From positions 1 through 11,125 of the forward strand of contig DASYQV010000241.1 of NCBI GenBank assembly GCA_036005125.1: a stretch of 11,125 nt of DNA. Reading direction: 5' to 3'. Shown here one piece after another: positions 1-6,181 of the stretch. How positions within the stretch are numbered: the first letter of the stretch is position 1; the number at the start of each line of letters is the position of its first letter. The DNA comes from DASYQV01 sp036005125. GTDB lineage: Bacteria > Acidobacteriota > Vicinamibacteria > Vicinamibacterales > UBA2999. The notes under the pieces were generated by a model. That model saw only the letters and a list, made by a program, of their open reading frames with translations, was not told the DNA's origin and made no database searches. Made by a program: the position numbers and the translations under genes.

Positions 1-117
1 GACACTTTCCTTGAACAGGACGTGCCCCGCCCCTACTGAATCCCAATGGTCGAGAATCTTAGCCGTTCAAGAACCCATTGGTAAATAGAATCATTCGATT
101 GCGTCCATCTCCCTCGC

Positions 118-1020
118 TCATGGCGCAAGCCGCAGCTGCCCGCGGATGCGATCGAAGGCGCTGAGCACCTCGGAAACCAGCCGCGGCAGCCGCGTCATCT
201 TGGGGTAAATCCAGCCGGTCTCGCGGATCACGGCGTGCCCGGTGATCCGGCTCCAGAACAGCTTTCCGCTTCCGGCCTCTACGGCGACCGCGAGGTAGGG
301 AAGGATGGAGATCCCCAGGCCGGTGCGCACCATGGCCTTGATGATCTCCACGTTTTCCGTTTCCATGACGATGTGTGGCTCCAGGTGCTCGGTCACGAAC
401 ATTTCATCGAGCACGCGCCGGGTGTTCGAGCCGCTCTCGAAGAGTACGAACGGTTGCCCTTTGAGGTCGCTGATCGTCAGTTTGCGGCGCCGCGCGAGCG
501 GATGCTTGCGGTCGGTCACGATCAACAGCTCCTCCTTGATGACAGGGACTGACACGAGGTCGGGGGCATCGACCGGGAGCGTCAGCATACCGATATCGGC
601 TGAGCCGGTGCGCAGCTGCGCTATGCAGCGTTCGGCGCTCCCCGTCGTGACTTTCAGGTCCAGCATCGGGTGCGCTCGCTTGATCTCGGCGAGGACCGGC
701 GGGAAGACATAGAGGCAGACGGTCATTCCGCCTACCAGACGCAGTGTTCCCCGTAGCGACTCCTGGCGGTCGCTGATCTCCGAGACCGTGTCGTGCAAGT
801 CCTGGAAAACGCGATGGCTGAGCTGGAGGAGCGCGTCTCCGGCTGACGTGATGCGAACGCGACGGCCTACGCGATGGAAGACCGCCTCCCCCAGCTCCTC
901 TTCGAGCAGCAGCACCTGTCGGCTGATAGCGGACTGCGACACGTGGAGCTTCTCGCCAGCGGCGGTAAACGAGCCGGTTTCAGCGATAGCCCTGAGGATT
1001 TCCAGTTGCCGCAGGTCCAT
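118..1020 (-). CDS. LysR-family transcriptional regulator
   Basis: This 300-residue protein has the standard LysR length and layout. The N-terminal winged helix-turn-helix covers about residues 1-60 (MDLRQLEILRAIAETGSFTA, then SQSAISRQVLLLEEELG and the wing FHRVGRRVRITSAG). A linker helix follows, and a periplasmic-binding-protein-like effector domain spans about 90-295 (GTLRLVGG, GSADIGMLTLP, the segment LVSVPVIKEELLIVTDRKHPLA, and the GLGISILP motif near the end). The overall pattern resembles the CysL/CbbR branch, but the effector cannot be read from sequence. It lacks the paired regulatory cysteines expected of OxyR, so a direct peroxide-sensing role is not supported despite its position. 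It lies downstream of the selenocysteine peroxiredoxin on the same strand, 153 bp away with a large imperfect hairpin between, so co-transcription is uncertain. The ATG at 1020 has only a weak Shine-Dalgarno sequence (AGG). Confidence 0.93.
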   Translation of the reverse strand: MDLRQLEILRAIAETGSFTAAGEKLHVSQSAISRQVLLLEEELGEAVFHRVGRRVRITSAGDALLQLSHRVFQDLHDTVSEISDRQESLRGTLRLVGGMTVCLYVFPPVLAEIKRAHPMLDLKVTTGSAERCIAQLRTGSADIGMLTLPVDAPDLVSVPVIKEELLIVTDRKHPLARRRKLTISDLKGQPFVLFESGSNTRRVLDEMFVTEHLEPHIVMETENVEIIKAMVRTGLGISILPYLAVAVEAGSGKLFWSRITGHAVIRETGWIYPKMTRLPRLVSEVLSAFDRIRGQLRLAP

Positions 1021-1083
1021 GCGCCTGGAAGGTTACATAACGCAGGCGCATGGATTCAAGGGGAGCGATGCGCTGATCCGGTC

Positions 1084-1156
1084 GTTCCGGTTCCGGGTCT
1101 GCATTCGCGTTCCGGTTCGCTGTTCGGTTCCCAACGCAGAACCCGGAATGGGGAAC
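1084..1156. repeat. Imperfect inverted repeat rich in GTTCCGG, between peroxiredoxin and LysR genes
   Basis: TTCCGGGTCTGC (1091-1102) is complementary to GCAGAACCCGGAA (1136-1148) with one bulged base. Outer GTTCC (1084-1088) and GGAAC (1152-1156) extend the pairing. The segment between the arms carries further GTTCCGG/GGTTCG copies. On the minus strand it follows the peroxiredoxin stop codon by about 18 nt, so it could act as a 3' processing or stabilising hairpin. There is no U-tract, so it is not a classical intrinsic terminator. Confidence 0.5.
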
Positions 1157-1173
1157 GACTGATCCTTACGGCG

Positions 1174-1758
1174 TTACTGTCCGCTCTTCTTCTTCAGCAG
1201 CGAACAGGCTCCGACCGCGCCCGTCGGGTCGAGCGCCGCGGCGGCCAGGTCGATGTGCTGCACGATGCCGTCGGAGTCGAGCACGAAGGTGACGCGGCGC
1301 GCAAATCCGGTCGCCTCATCGAGGAGGCCGATTTTGCGGATGTAGTCCTTCTTCGCGTCGCTGAGGATGGGGAAGTCAACCCCCGTCTGCTCGCGGAAGG
1401 CCTTGTTGGCCCAGGTACTGTCGACGCTCACACCAAACACCGCTGCGTTGGCGGCGTTGAATCCTGCGGCATTCTCACGATACCGCTGCATCTCGGTGGT
1501 TCATCCCGGTGAGAAGGCGGCCGGGAAGAATGCGAGCACGACAGGCTGCTTGCCCTTGTAATCGCTGAGCTTCACCTGCTTCGGCACCGTCTTCCCTTCG
1601 GGTCCGGTGTCGAGATATGGCAGCGTGAAGTCCGGCATTGGCTCGCCGACCTTGACCGTCGGCGGCGGAGGCGGCGGAACCGCCTGCGGACCCTTCGCTG
1701 GAGGAGACGGCTGCTGGGCGAGCGCCAACAGCAAGCCGGCGGATAGGAATAGATTCAT
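1174..1758 (-). CDS. Selenocysteine-containing peroxiredoxin (AhpC/TSA-Bcp type), exported
   Basis: Read with the TGA at 1501-1503 as selenocysteine, this is one 194-residue peroxiredoxin with Sec at residue 86. The 85 codons before the TGA end in VVLAFFPAAFSPG, and the codons after it continue TTEMQRYRENAAGF with no frame change. Thus the TGA sits exactly where the catalytic peroxidatic Cys of the PGC-T motif belongs. Downstream family features continue in the same frame: FGVSVDSTWANKAFREQTG, FPILSD, a conserved Arg (ARRVTFVLDSDG) and IVQHIDL. Known for the family: it reduces peroxides with thiol donors. Residues 1-15 (MNLFLSAGLLLALAQ) look like a signal peptide with an ALA|QQ cleavage site, although the n-region lacks a positive charge. 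A Pro-rich linker (about 17-34) follows, so export is inferred. Cys185 near the C-terminus is the only candidate resolving Cys. A TATATA box lies 8 nt before the ATG and no Shine-Dalgarno sequence is seen, so leaderless transcription is possible. The alternative is a Cys-to-stop mutation or sequencing error. Confidence 0.85.
1466..1486 (-). promoter_or_regulatory. Bacterial SECIS-like hairpin downstream of the UGA codon
   Basis: On the minus strand, GCGGTAT (1486-1480) pairs with ATGCCGC (1472-1466) to give seven base pairs including one U-G. The pair closes a 7-nt loop, CGTGAGA. Fourteen nt separate the UGA from the stem and 21 nt from the loop, and the second loop base is G. These fit the published bacterial SECIS rules as I recall them (short stem, loop about 16-37 nt after UGA, a G among the first two loop bases). 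The stem may extend downward through C-G, U-A, A-U and G-U pairs, interrupted by A-A and G-G mismatches. It lies inside the coding region, as bacterial SECIS elements do. The role is inferred: recruitment of SelB with Sec-tRNA. Confidence 0.65.
1501..1503 (-). other. In-frame TGA recoded as selenocysteine (residue 86)
   Basis: The minus-strand codons read GCC TTC TCA CCG GGA TGA ACC ACC GAG ATG. This places TGA at the peroxidatic position of the conserved (S/T)PGC-T motif of Bcp-like peroxiredoxins. Coding similarity continues on both sides without a frameshift. Confidence 0.82.
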
Positions 1759-1816
1759 GCGCGGACTATATACCCAAGCGCGCCCGGCAGATCAGAAAAG
1801 TCACCGACATACGTCG

Positions 1817-1885
1817 CCGGATCTCTAGACCCGGACGCACGCCAAGCCCCATCTGAACGCGCTGCGCCGCATCTAAACATGCGGC
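1817..1885. repeat. Two palindromic repeat units of the GGTCTAGAC and GCCGCATCT families
   Basis: CCGGATCT/AGACCCGG (1817-1834) forms an 8-bp hairpin with one mismatch and a 2-nt loop. GCCGCAT/ATGCGGC (1866-1885) is a perfect 7-bp hairpin with a 6-nt loop. The same two sequence types occur as better-preserved palindromes at 7371-7390 and 7406-7419 in this window, so they are dispersed, REP-like elements rather than gene-specific sites. Confidence 0.6.
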
Positions 1886-1997
1886 CTCCGATCCGAGGAC
1901 GAATGAAACCGAGACGCGGGGATGCGGGATTGGTACAGGCAACGGCGAGGGCGGAGGCGGGCGGATCAGCCGCGGCGCTGGTGGAAGCGCGCGCGGC

Positions 1998-2225
1998 TCA
2001 CGAGGCCTTGGCGGCTGCGAGCGAAGACGTCGTCACGACCGAAGGCGTGTGCGAGCAGAGTCTCTCCGGCGACACTGTGTGATTCCGCCGGTGGCCGGCC
2101 ATCTCGCAGTGAACGCCCTTCTCTTCGACGTAGGTCAGTTCGCGGCTGGTCGCTAACTCCCGATACCGACCTATCACGCATCCGCACGTCAGCGTTCGAA
2201 ACCCGAGGAGCCGCACGAGACTCAT
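1998..2225 (-). CDS. Possible small Cys/His-rich protein, unrecognised
   Basis: This is a 75-residue ORF starting at ATG 2225, preceded by a GGAGG Shine-Dalgarno sequence with 7-nt spacing, which is unusually good for this window. The peptide begins MSLVRLLGFRTLTCGCVIGR. It carries Cys14-x-Cys16, His39-Cys40, His45, His49 and Cys57-x-His59, a set that could bind a metal. The middle (RELTYVEEKG) looks like ordinary protein sequence, and third codon positions are GC-rich like the neighbouring real genes. I do not recognise a family with certainty. The same strand carries longer overlapping open frames without convincing content. It could instead be a chance ORF in a GC-rich intergenic region, and no function is assigned. 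Confidence 0.4.
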   Translation of the reverse strand: MSLVRLLGFRTLTCGCVIGRYRELATSRELTYVEEKGVHCEMAGHRRNHTVSPERLCSHTPSVVTTSSLAAAKAS

Positions 2226-2587
2226 TGACCAACCTCCGATCCCGGCGATAGCAACATCCGTACCGATGAGCTGTGTTTCGAACGCATGACGACGGGCGCG
2301 AAAAGGCGACCGCAGCGATGAAGAATGTGCAGAAAACGGAGACTTTTCGTGCGACATCGCGCGGCACTTTGTGCCCCCGCCGCACGCCCGTGCGTCGGAT
2401 TCCGGGCAGGTTGGATGTCGGTTTCAAGATGTTGGACAGACGAGACGCGTCCATGAAGGGCCGGAGTTCGATTGCCGCCGACGCCGCTCGGGAAATGAGC
2501 GGAGACCGCGGAGACGGTTTCAAACGCAAAGCCAGAGGAGGATCCGTCTCACCCGATTCCTTGGATTCACGAACTGCGCAGGTACGC
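2226..2587. other. Non-coding stretch, no gene seen
   Basis: Open frames here (both strands) give Arg/Ser/Pro-rich peptides with no recognisable motif, start signals or domain. No RNA gene, terminator or clear repeat was found. It separates the possible small ORF from the promoter of the receptor fragment/peptidase unit. Confidence 0.4.
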
Positions 2588-2616
2588 TTGACGGACTGAT
2601 TTGATAACTCTATAAG
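2588..2616 (+). promoter_or_regulatory. Sigma70-like promoter upstream of the TBDR fragment and M20 peptidase
   Basis: TTGACG (2588-2593) and TATAAG (2611-2616) are separated by 17 bp, each one or two mismatches from consensus. The region just after is GC-rich with a short GGGGCG/CGCCCC hairpin (2616-2638), then a GAGGAGGGG purine run (2641-2649) that resembles a ribosome binding site. No good ATG follows that run. A GTG at 2652 opens only a 12-codon frame ending just before 2691. Confidence 0.5.
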
Positions 2617-2690
2617 GGGCGGCGGAGCGGATCGCCCCGTGAGGAGGGGCTGTGCAGCCTCGCGCGGTTGAGTGGCGAGCCCTTGACTGA

Positions 2691-2945
2691 TTGGCCCAGC
2701 GTCTTTTCGGCGCGCTCCGCGCGCCTAGACCGTTATGGATCGCCGCGAGGGTTCTGCTGGCGTGTGCGGCGACCGTCGAGGCGCAGACGTTGACGAGCAC
2801 CGTGAGCGGGGTGATTCGCGATACGCAGGGCGGCGTCCTTCCCGGCGTGACGGTCATGTTGACCGGCCGCACCGGCACCCGCACCGCGCTGACCGACGCG
2901 GCAGGTGCCTACCGGTTCCAGGCCCGACTGTCTCGGGCATCAGGC
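2691..2945 (+). pseudogene. N-terminal fragment of a TonB-dependent receptor (signal peptide plus carboxypeptidase-regulatory-like domain)
   Basis: The frame opens at TTG 2691. It encodes a signal-peptide-like stretch (LWIAARVLLACAATVEAQ) followed by TLTSTVSGVIRDTQGGVLPG and then VTVMLTG and GTRTALTDAAGAYRFQA, about residues 33-80. This is the typical start of large Oar/SusC-like TonB-dependent receptors in Acidobacteriota: the CarboxypepD_reg beta-sandwich that precedes the plug. The plug and barrel are absent. After about 85 codons the same frame runs without a stop into the M20 peptidase's own signal peptide. The simplest reading is a receptor gene remnant left by a deletion, or copied with its promoter, upstream of the peptidase. 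A genuine fusion protein is possible, but two signal peptides in a row argue against it. Confidence 0.6.
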
Positions 2946-4196
2946 ATGCTGAGGCCTCTCATCATCGCGCTCGTCGTCATCGCCTCGGACACGGTGCCCG
3001 CGCACCAGCGACCGGATGTCGGTGCGCGTCTGCTGCATGAGCCGGCGGTGCGCGCGGCGCTGCAATCGGCAAAAGACAACGAGGCGCAGACGATCGCCGA
3101 CCAGATCCGGCTGTGCGAGATCCCGGCGCCCCCCTTCAAGGAGGCCGAGCGGGGAAAGGCCTACGCGGACCTCTTCCGGACGGCTGGTCTGAAGCACGTG
3201 CGAATCGACAAAGCGGGCAACGTACTCGGCGAACGGCCAGGTCAGGCCGCGCGTCCGCACCTGGTGTTCAGCGCGCACCTCGACACCATCTTTCCCGAAG
3301 GGACGAACGTCAAGGTGAAGCGCGAGGGCACTGTGCTGAGGGGTCCCGGAATTGGCGACGATTGCCGCGGCCTCGCCGTCGTGCTCGGCGTCATTCGCGC
3401 GTTGGAGAAGGGCAGGGTCCAGACCCCCGGGACGATCACGTTCGTCGGCACGGTCGGCGAGGAGGGGCTGGGCGATCTGCGCGGAGTGAAGGAACTGTTC
3501 CGCGAGACGCTCAAGAACCAGATCGACCGCTTCGTGTCGGTCGATGGTACGGGCCTCGGGACCACCCACGCTGCGGTGGGAAGCCGTCGGTACAGGGTGA
3601 CATTCAGAGGATCAGGCGGCCACAGCTACGGCTCGTTCGGTGTGGCCAATCCGATCCACGCGCTCGGCAGGGCGATCGACGCCGTCGCTGACTTCCAGGT
3701 ACAGCAGGAGCCGAGGACAACCTTCAGCGTTGGCCGCATCGGCGGCGGGACCTCGGTGAATGCGATTCCGACAGAGGCGTGGATGGAGATCGATCTGCGC
3801 TCGGCGGATCCGGCGGCGCTGCGGTCACTCGATGCCAGGTTCCACAAGGCAGTTGATCAGGCGCTCGCCCAGGAAAACGAGCGCTGGTCCCACCAGGGAC
3901 GGCTCACCGTGCAGACGGAGCTCGTCGGCGAGCGGCCTGCGGGCCGGACCCCACCCACGGCGCCAATCGTCGACGCCGCCGTTTCCGTGAGCAAAGCTCT
4001 TGGATTGCCGGTCTGGCTCGATGCGGGATCGACCGACGCGAATATTCCAATGAGCTTGAATATTCCGGCAATCGCGATCGACGGAGGCGGTGAGGGTTCG
4101 GGTGCGCACACGCCTGACGAGGCCTTCGATACGGCGAATTCCTCGCTTGGCACTCAGCGCGCCGTGCTGCTCGCGATTGCGCTCGCCCAGCCGTGA
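2946..4196 (+). CDS. Secreted M20-family metallopeptidase (peptidase T-like)
   Basis: From ATG 2946 this is 416 residues, a normal length for a secreted M20 di-zinc aminopeptidase or carboxypeptidase. Residues 1-19 (MLRPLIIALVVIASDTVPA) form a signal peptide. The metal-site motifs are in order: FSAHLDTIF (His111, Asp113), GPGIGDDCRG (bridging Asp138 or 139), VGTVGEEGLG (catalytic Glu172, metal Glu173), VDGTG (Asp200) and GSGAHTPDEAF (His388). The dimerisation domain is about 210-325, with the usual VTFRGSGGHSYG and GGTSVNAIPTEAWMEIDLRS. The tail segment LDAGSTDANIP is also typical of this family. It is expected to hydrolyse small peptides or N-acyl amino acids outside the cytoplasm; the substrate is not readable. 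The upstream frame is open to TTG 2691, adding a receptor-like 85 residues. ATG 2946 is preferred because a signal peptide starts there, although its Shine-Dalgarno sequence is poor. It ends in a strong hairpin at 4212-4257. Confidence 0.88.
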   Translation: MLRPLIIALVVIASDTVPAHQRPDVGARLLHEPAVRAALQSAKDNEAQTIADQIRLCEIPAPPFKEAERGKAYADLFRTAGLKHVRIDKAGNVLGERPGQAARPHLVFSAHLDTIFPEGTNVKVKREGTVLRGPGIGDDCRGLAVVLGVIRALEKGRVQTPGTITFVGTVGEEGLGDLRGVKELFRETLKNQIDRFVSVDGTGLGTTHAAVGSRRYRVTFRGSGGHSYGSFGVANPIHALGRAIDAVADFQVQQEPRTTFSVGRIGGGTSVNAIPTEAWMEIDLRSADPAALRSLDARFHKAVDQALAQENERWSHQGRLTVQTELVGERPAGRTPPTAPIVDAAVSVSKALGLPVWLDAGSTDANIPMSLNIPAIAIDGGGEGSGAHTPDEAFDTANSSLGTQRAVLLAIALAQP

Positions 4197-4211
4197 CGAA
4201 TCAGCCACAAA

Positions 4212-4257
4212 GGGCACAGCGCGGCATGGCCGCAACCAAAATGCCGCGCTGTGACCC
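4212..4257 (+). terminator. Strong hairpin after the M20 peptidase gene
   Basis: CACAGCGCGGCAT (4215-4227) pairs perfectly with ATGCCGCGCTGTG (4241-4253) across a 13-nt loop. Flanking GGG and CCC extend it past a single bulged A. It begins 15 nt after the TGA of the peptidase gene, between convergent genes. There is no U-tract, so it is a terminator or mRNA 3'-end hairpin by position rather than a textbook rho-independent site. Confidence 0.5.
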
Positions 4258-4265
4258 AGGCCCTG

Positions 4266-4336
4266 TCACGAAGGCCACAGCCACGAAGGCCACGAAGCTC
4301 ACGAAGTTTGTTCCTTTTTTTCGTGACCTTCGTGGC
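4266..4336. repeat. CACGAAG tandem/inverted repeat
   Basis: Several copies of CACGAAG(G/C)C lie between 4267 and 4306. GCCACGAAGGCCACGAA (4280-4296) is inverted as TTCGTGACCTTCGTGGC (4320-4336), 17 bp with a single mismatch, around a T-rich centre. The left arm stops just before, and the right arm lies inside, the last codons of the minus-strand membrane-protein gene that ends at 4299. The repeat therefore supplies its C-terminal residues (about NSHEGHEKKEQTS) and stop codon, and may also terminate transcription from that gene. Confidence 0.6.
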
Positions 4337-4910
4337 TATTGCCTCGTGCCATCGTGGCCTCACCTTCGGCGGCTCCTCCGCTCCGCAGCTGGCGATAGCG
4401 TTCGAGCTCTACTGCCCGTTGTCTGGCGGCCGCAGCCCGCGCTCGAACGATGCGGACGGCCAATGCGAGGTGCAGCGCTCCGATGACGACTGCCTCGACG
4501 GTCGAGACGCCGGGGAGCGCCATCGGCATGAGGTTCAAAGCCGTCGCGCTCAGGAAGAGAATCGAGAACAAGGGATCCACTCCACCGCCAGGGAGTGTCG
4601 GTCCGACGGCCATCGCTGTTGTCTCCCAACGAGGTGAGAGCTCGTCAGTGGACGTGCGTTCCTCGTAGAACACCTGCAGGTAGCGGCCGATGCGTTCGAC
4701 GCCGACGTGGAGCGCGTGGATGGTTTCGAAGCCCGCGGCCAGCACCGCCAACGACAGCAGCGCCCCCACCGGAAGCTGCGAAAACAGCATCAAAACGAGC
4801 GTCGTCGCGGACCAGCCGATGAACGTCACCGGCACCATCGTCATGCGTACGGTGCCGCGCGTGGCAATCGTTTGACGTAGCACGAGGTATTCGGAATCGG
4901 GCAAAGACAC
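4299..4910 (-). CDS. Uncharacterised integral membrane protein
   Basis: From GTG 4910 this is a 203-residue protein. The start is chosen because GGAGG (4915-4919) lies 4 nt upstream, and because the frame further upstream to 5042 has no membrane-protein character and would overlap the divergent promoter. Hydrophobic segments occur at TMVPVTFIGWSATTLVLMLF, PVGALLSLAVLAAGFETIHA, PLFSILFLSATALNLMPMAL and VEAVVIGALHLALAVRIV, i.e. about four membrane spans. The loop HALHVGVERIGRYLQVFYEE and the segment WETTAMAVGPTLPGGGVDP look conserved in style and could be the functional core. The C-terminal tail is basic (RARAAAARQRAVELERYRQL) and then repeat-derived. I believe similar proteins exist in other Acidobacteriota, but no function is known to me. 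It is divergent from the D,D-peptidase gene and has no obvious partner. Confidence 0.7.
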   Translation of the reverse strand: MSLPDSEYLVLRQTIATRGTVRMTMVPVTFIGWSATTLVLMLFSQLPVGALLSLAVLAAGFETIHALHVGVERIGRYLQVFYEERTSTDELSPRWETTAMAVGPTLPGGGVDPLFSILFLSATALNLMPMALPGVSTVEAVVIGALHLALAVRIVRARAAAARQRAVELERYRQLRSGGAAEGEATMARGNSHEGHEKKEQTS

Positions 4911-5036
4911 GGGTCCTCCGGGCCATGACCTCAGCTGGCATCGGTTTTGGACTATGCCCAGCCGCACGTCGGCTGAGGTGACGTAATTGAGTACGCCCAG
5001 GGGAAATTTGGCTCGTACATTACCGTCAGATTCCCC

Positions 5037-5064
5037 TTGCACCTTTAAGATTGTTTGCTACAAT
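5037..5064 (+). promoter_or_regulatory. Sigma70 promoter with extended -10 for the D,D-peptidase gene
   Basis: TTGCAC (5037-5042) and TACAAT (5059-5064) are 16 bp apart, and TGC directly precedes the -10 (extended -10 motif). This leaves a leader of about 35 nt before the GTG start at 5107. Confidence 0.65.
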
Positions 5065-5106
5065 GCCGATACTTCCTGTAACACTAGATTTCCCAAAGGG
5101 TTGCCC

Positions 5107-6177
5107 GTGAACCGGACTCGGCTGTTCAAGATTGGTCGGTTGATTTGTCTGTTGGCGACAATGGCCGTGTTCGGCCTTCCGGCGCATGTCGGAGCCGCAA
5201 CAGCAGGACAGTCCGGCACGACCCCGCTGTCGGCACCCAAGTCGAAGCTCACCCTCAAGAAGAGTTATTCAGCAAAATCGGCGCGCGCTCGCAGGGCCAA
5301 GGTCGCCCGCGCTCGCCTGGCCAATCGCGGCCGGGAAACGACCGAAGCGCAGGTGCCGCGTTTCAAGCTCGATGAGCACGGTTCGCTCGTGCCGGACATC
5401 CGGGCGGCAGCGGCGATCATTTACAACCCTCAGAATGGTCAGGTCCTCTGGGAGTCGAACTCGCAGAACCCGCGCTCGATTGCCAGCATCACCAAGGTCA
5501 TGACGGCGGCGGTGTTCCTGGAGAGCGATCCCGATCTGACGCAGGAAGTCGTTGTCCAGCGCAGCGACGTCTACGCCGCGTCCACCACCTATCTGCGGGC
5601 CGGCTACAAGGTCACCACCGGGGATCTTCTGCACCTGCTGCTCATCGCGTCGGACAACGGGGCCGCCCGCGCGCTGGCCCGCGTGTCGCCCTACGGATTC
5701 GACGGCTTCATCGATCGGATGAACGACAAGGCCGTGGAGCTCCATCTCGACAGCACGAGGTATGCCGACCCATCGGGTCTGCTTCCGACGAACATGTCGT
5801 CGGCCTATGACCTGGCGAAGTTGATCACCTACGTGTCGGGTGACGACCGGATCGCGAGCATCATGCGGCAGCAGTACTACAGCCTCAGCGTGGGACGACG
5901 CATCATCACGGTGCACAGCACGAATCAGCTCGTGATGCGCGGCGATGTCGATGTCCAGGCCGGCAAGACCGGGTTCATCAGAACAGCCGGCTACTGCCTC
6001 GCCACGTTGCTGCGGCTCCCGCAGGGTGGTCCGCAGGTGGCTGTCGTGGTGCTCGGCGCCCCGACGAATGCGGGCCGGTTCTGGGAAACGCGACACCTGT
6101 TCAACTGGCTCTCCGGGAAGGCCCAGGAAGTGTTCGGCACGCCCGGCACGGTGGCAGCGGCCCAGCCCCAGCAATAG
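5107..6177 (+). CDS. PBP7-like D-alanyl-D-alanine endopeptidase/carboxypeptidase (S11 family)
   Basis: This periplasmic serine peptidase cuts D-Ala cross-links or stems in peptidoglycan. From GTG 5107 (AAAGGG 6 nt upstream) it has 356 residues; the frame is open further up, but that part overlaps the promoter. A signal peptide covers about 1-30 (KIGRLICLLATMAVFGLPAHVGA split around the h-region). The three active-site motifs are present: SITK (Ser127, Lys130), SDN (182-184) and KTG (287-289), with MNDKAVELHLDSTRYADPSG and AGYCLATLL typical of S11. It ends soon after the catalytic domain and lacks the PBP5 C-terminal beta domain, which points to the PbpG/PBP7 type. Unusual is an Arg/Lys/Ala-rich segment (about 45-76, with SARARRAKVARARLA) between signal peptide and catalytic domain, probably a wall- or membrane-contacting linker. 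It is monocistronic, with a terminator at 6241-6270. Confidence 0.93.
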   Translation: MNRTRLFKIGRLICLLATMAVFGLPAHVGAATAGQSGTTPLSAPKSKLTLKKSYSAKSARARRAKVARARLANRGRETTEAQVPRFKLDEHGSLVPDIRAAAAIIYNPQNGQVLWESNSQNPRSIASITKVMTAAVFLESDPDLTQEVVVQRSDVYAASTTYLRAGYKVTTGDLLHLLLIASDNGAARALARVSPYGFDGFIDRMNDKAVELHLDSTRYADPSGLLPTNMSSAYDLAKLITYVSGDDRIASIMRQQYYSLSVGRRIITVHSTNQLVMRGDVDVQAGKTGFIRTAGYCLATLLRLPQGGPQVAVVVLGAPTNAGRFWETRHLFNWLSGKAQEVFGTPGTVAAAQPQQ

Positions 6178-6181
6178 TCAC

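Noticed and set aside
118..1020. LysR protein as OxyR, the peroxide sensor for the neighbouring peroxiredoxin
   Set aside because: The paired redox cysteines of OxyR are not seen, and the effector domain resembles the CysL/CbbR type.
1501..1758. Peroxiredoxin as a frameshifted or truncated pseudogene (two ORFs)
   Set aside because: The two parts are in the same frame, separated by a single TGA at the catalytic position, with a SECIS-like hairpin after it. Selenocysteine explains all of this better.
1966..2529. Long minus-strand open frame (187 codons)
   Set aside because: It is Arg/Ser/Pro-rich with no motif and overlaps a shorter frame that has a better ribosome site; typical of chance frames in GC-rich DNA.
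4987..5106. N-terminal extension of the D,D-peptidase from TTG 4987
   Set aside because: It would span the extended -10 promoter, and the signal peptide begins only after GTG 5107.
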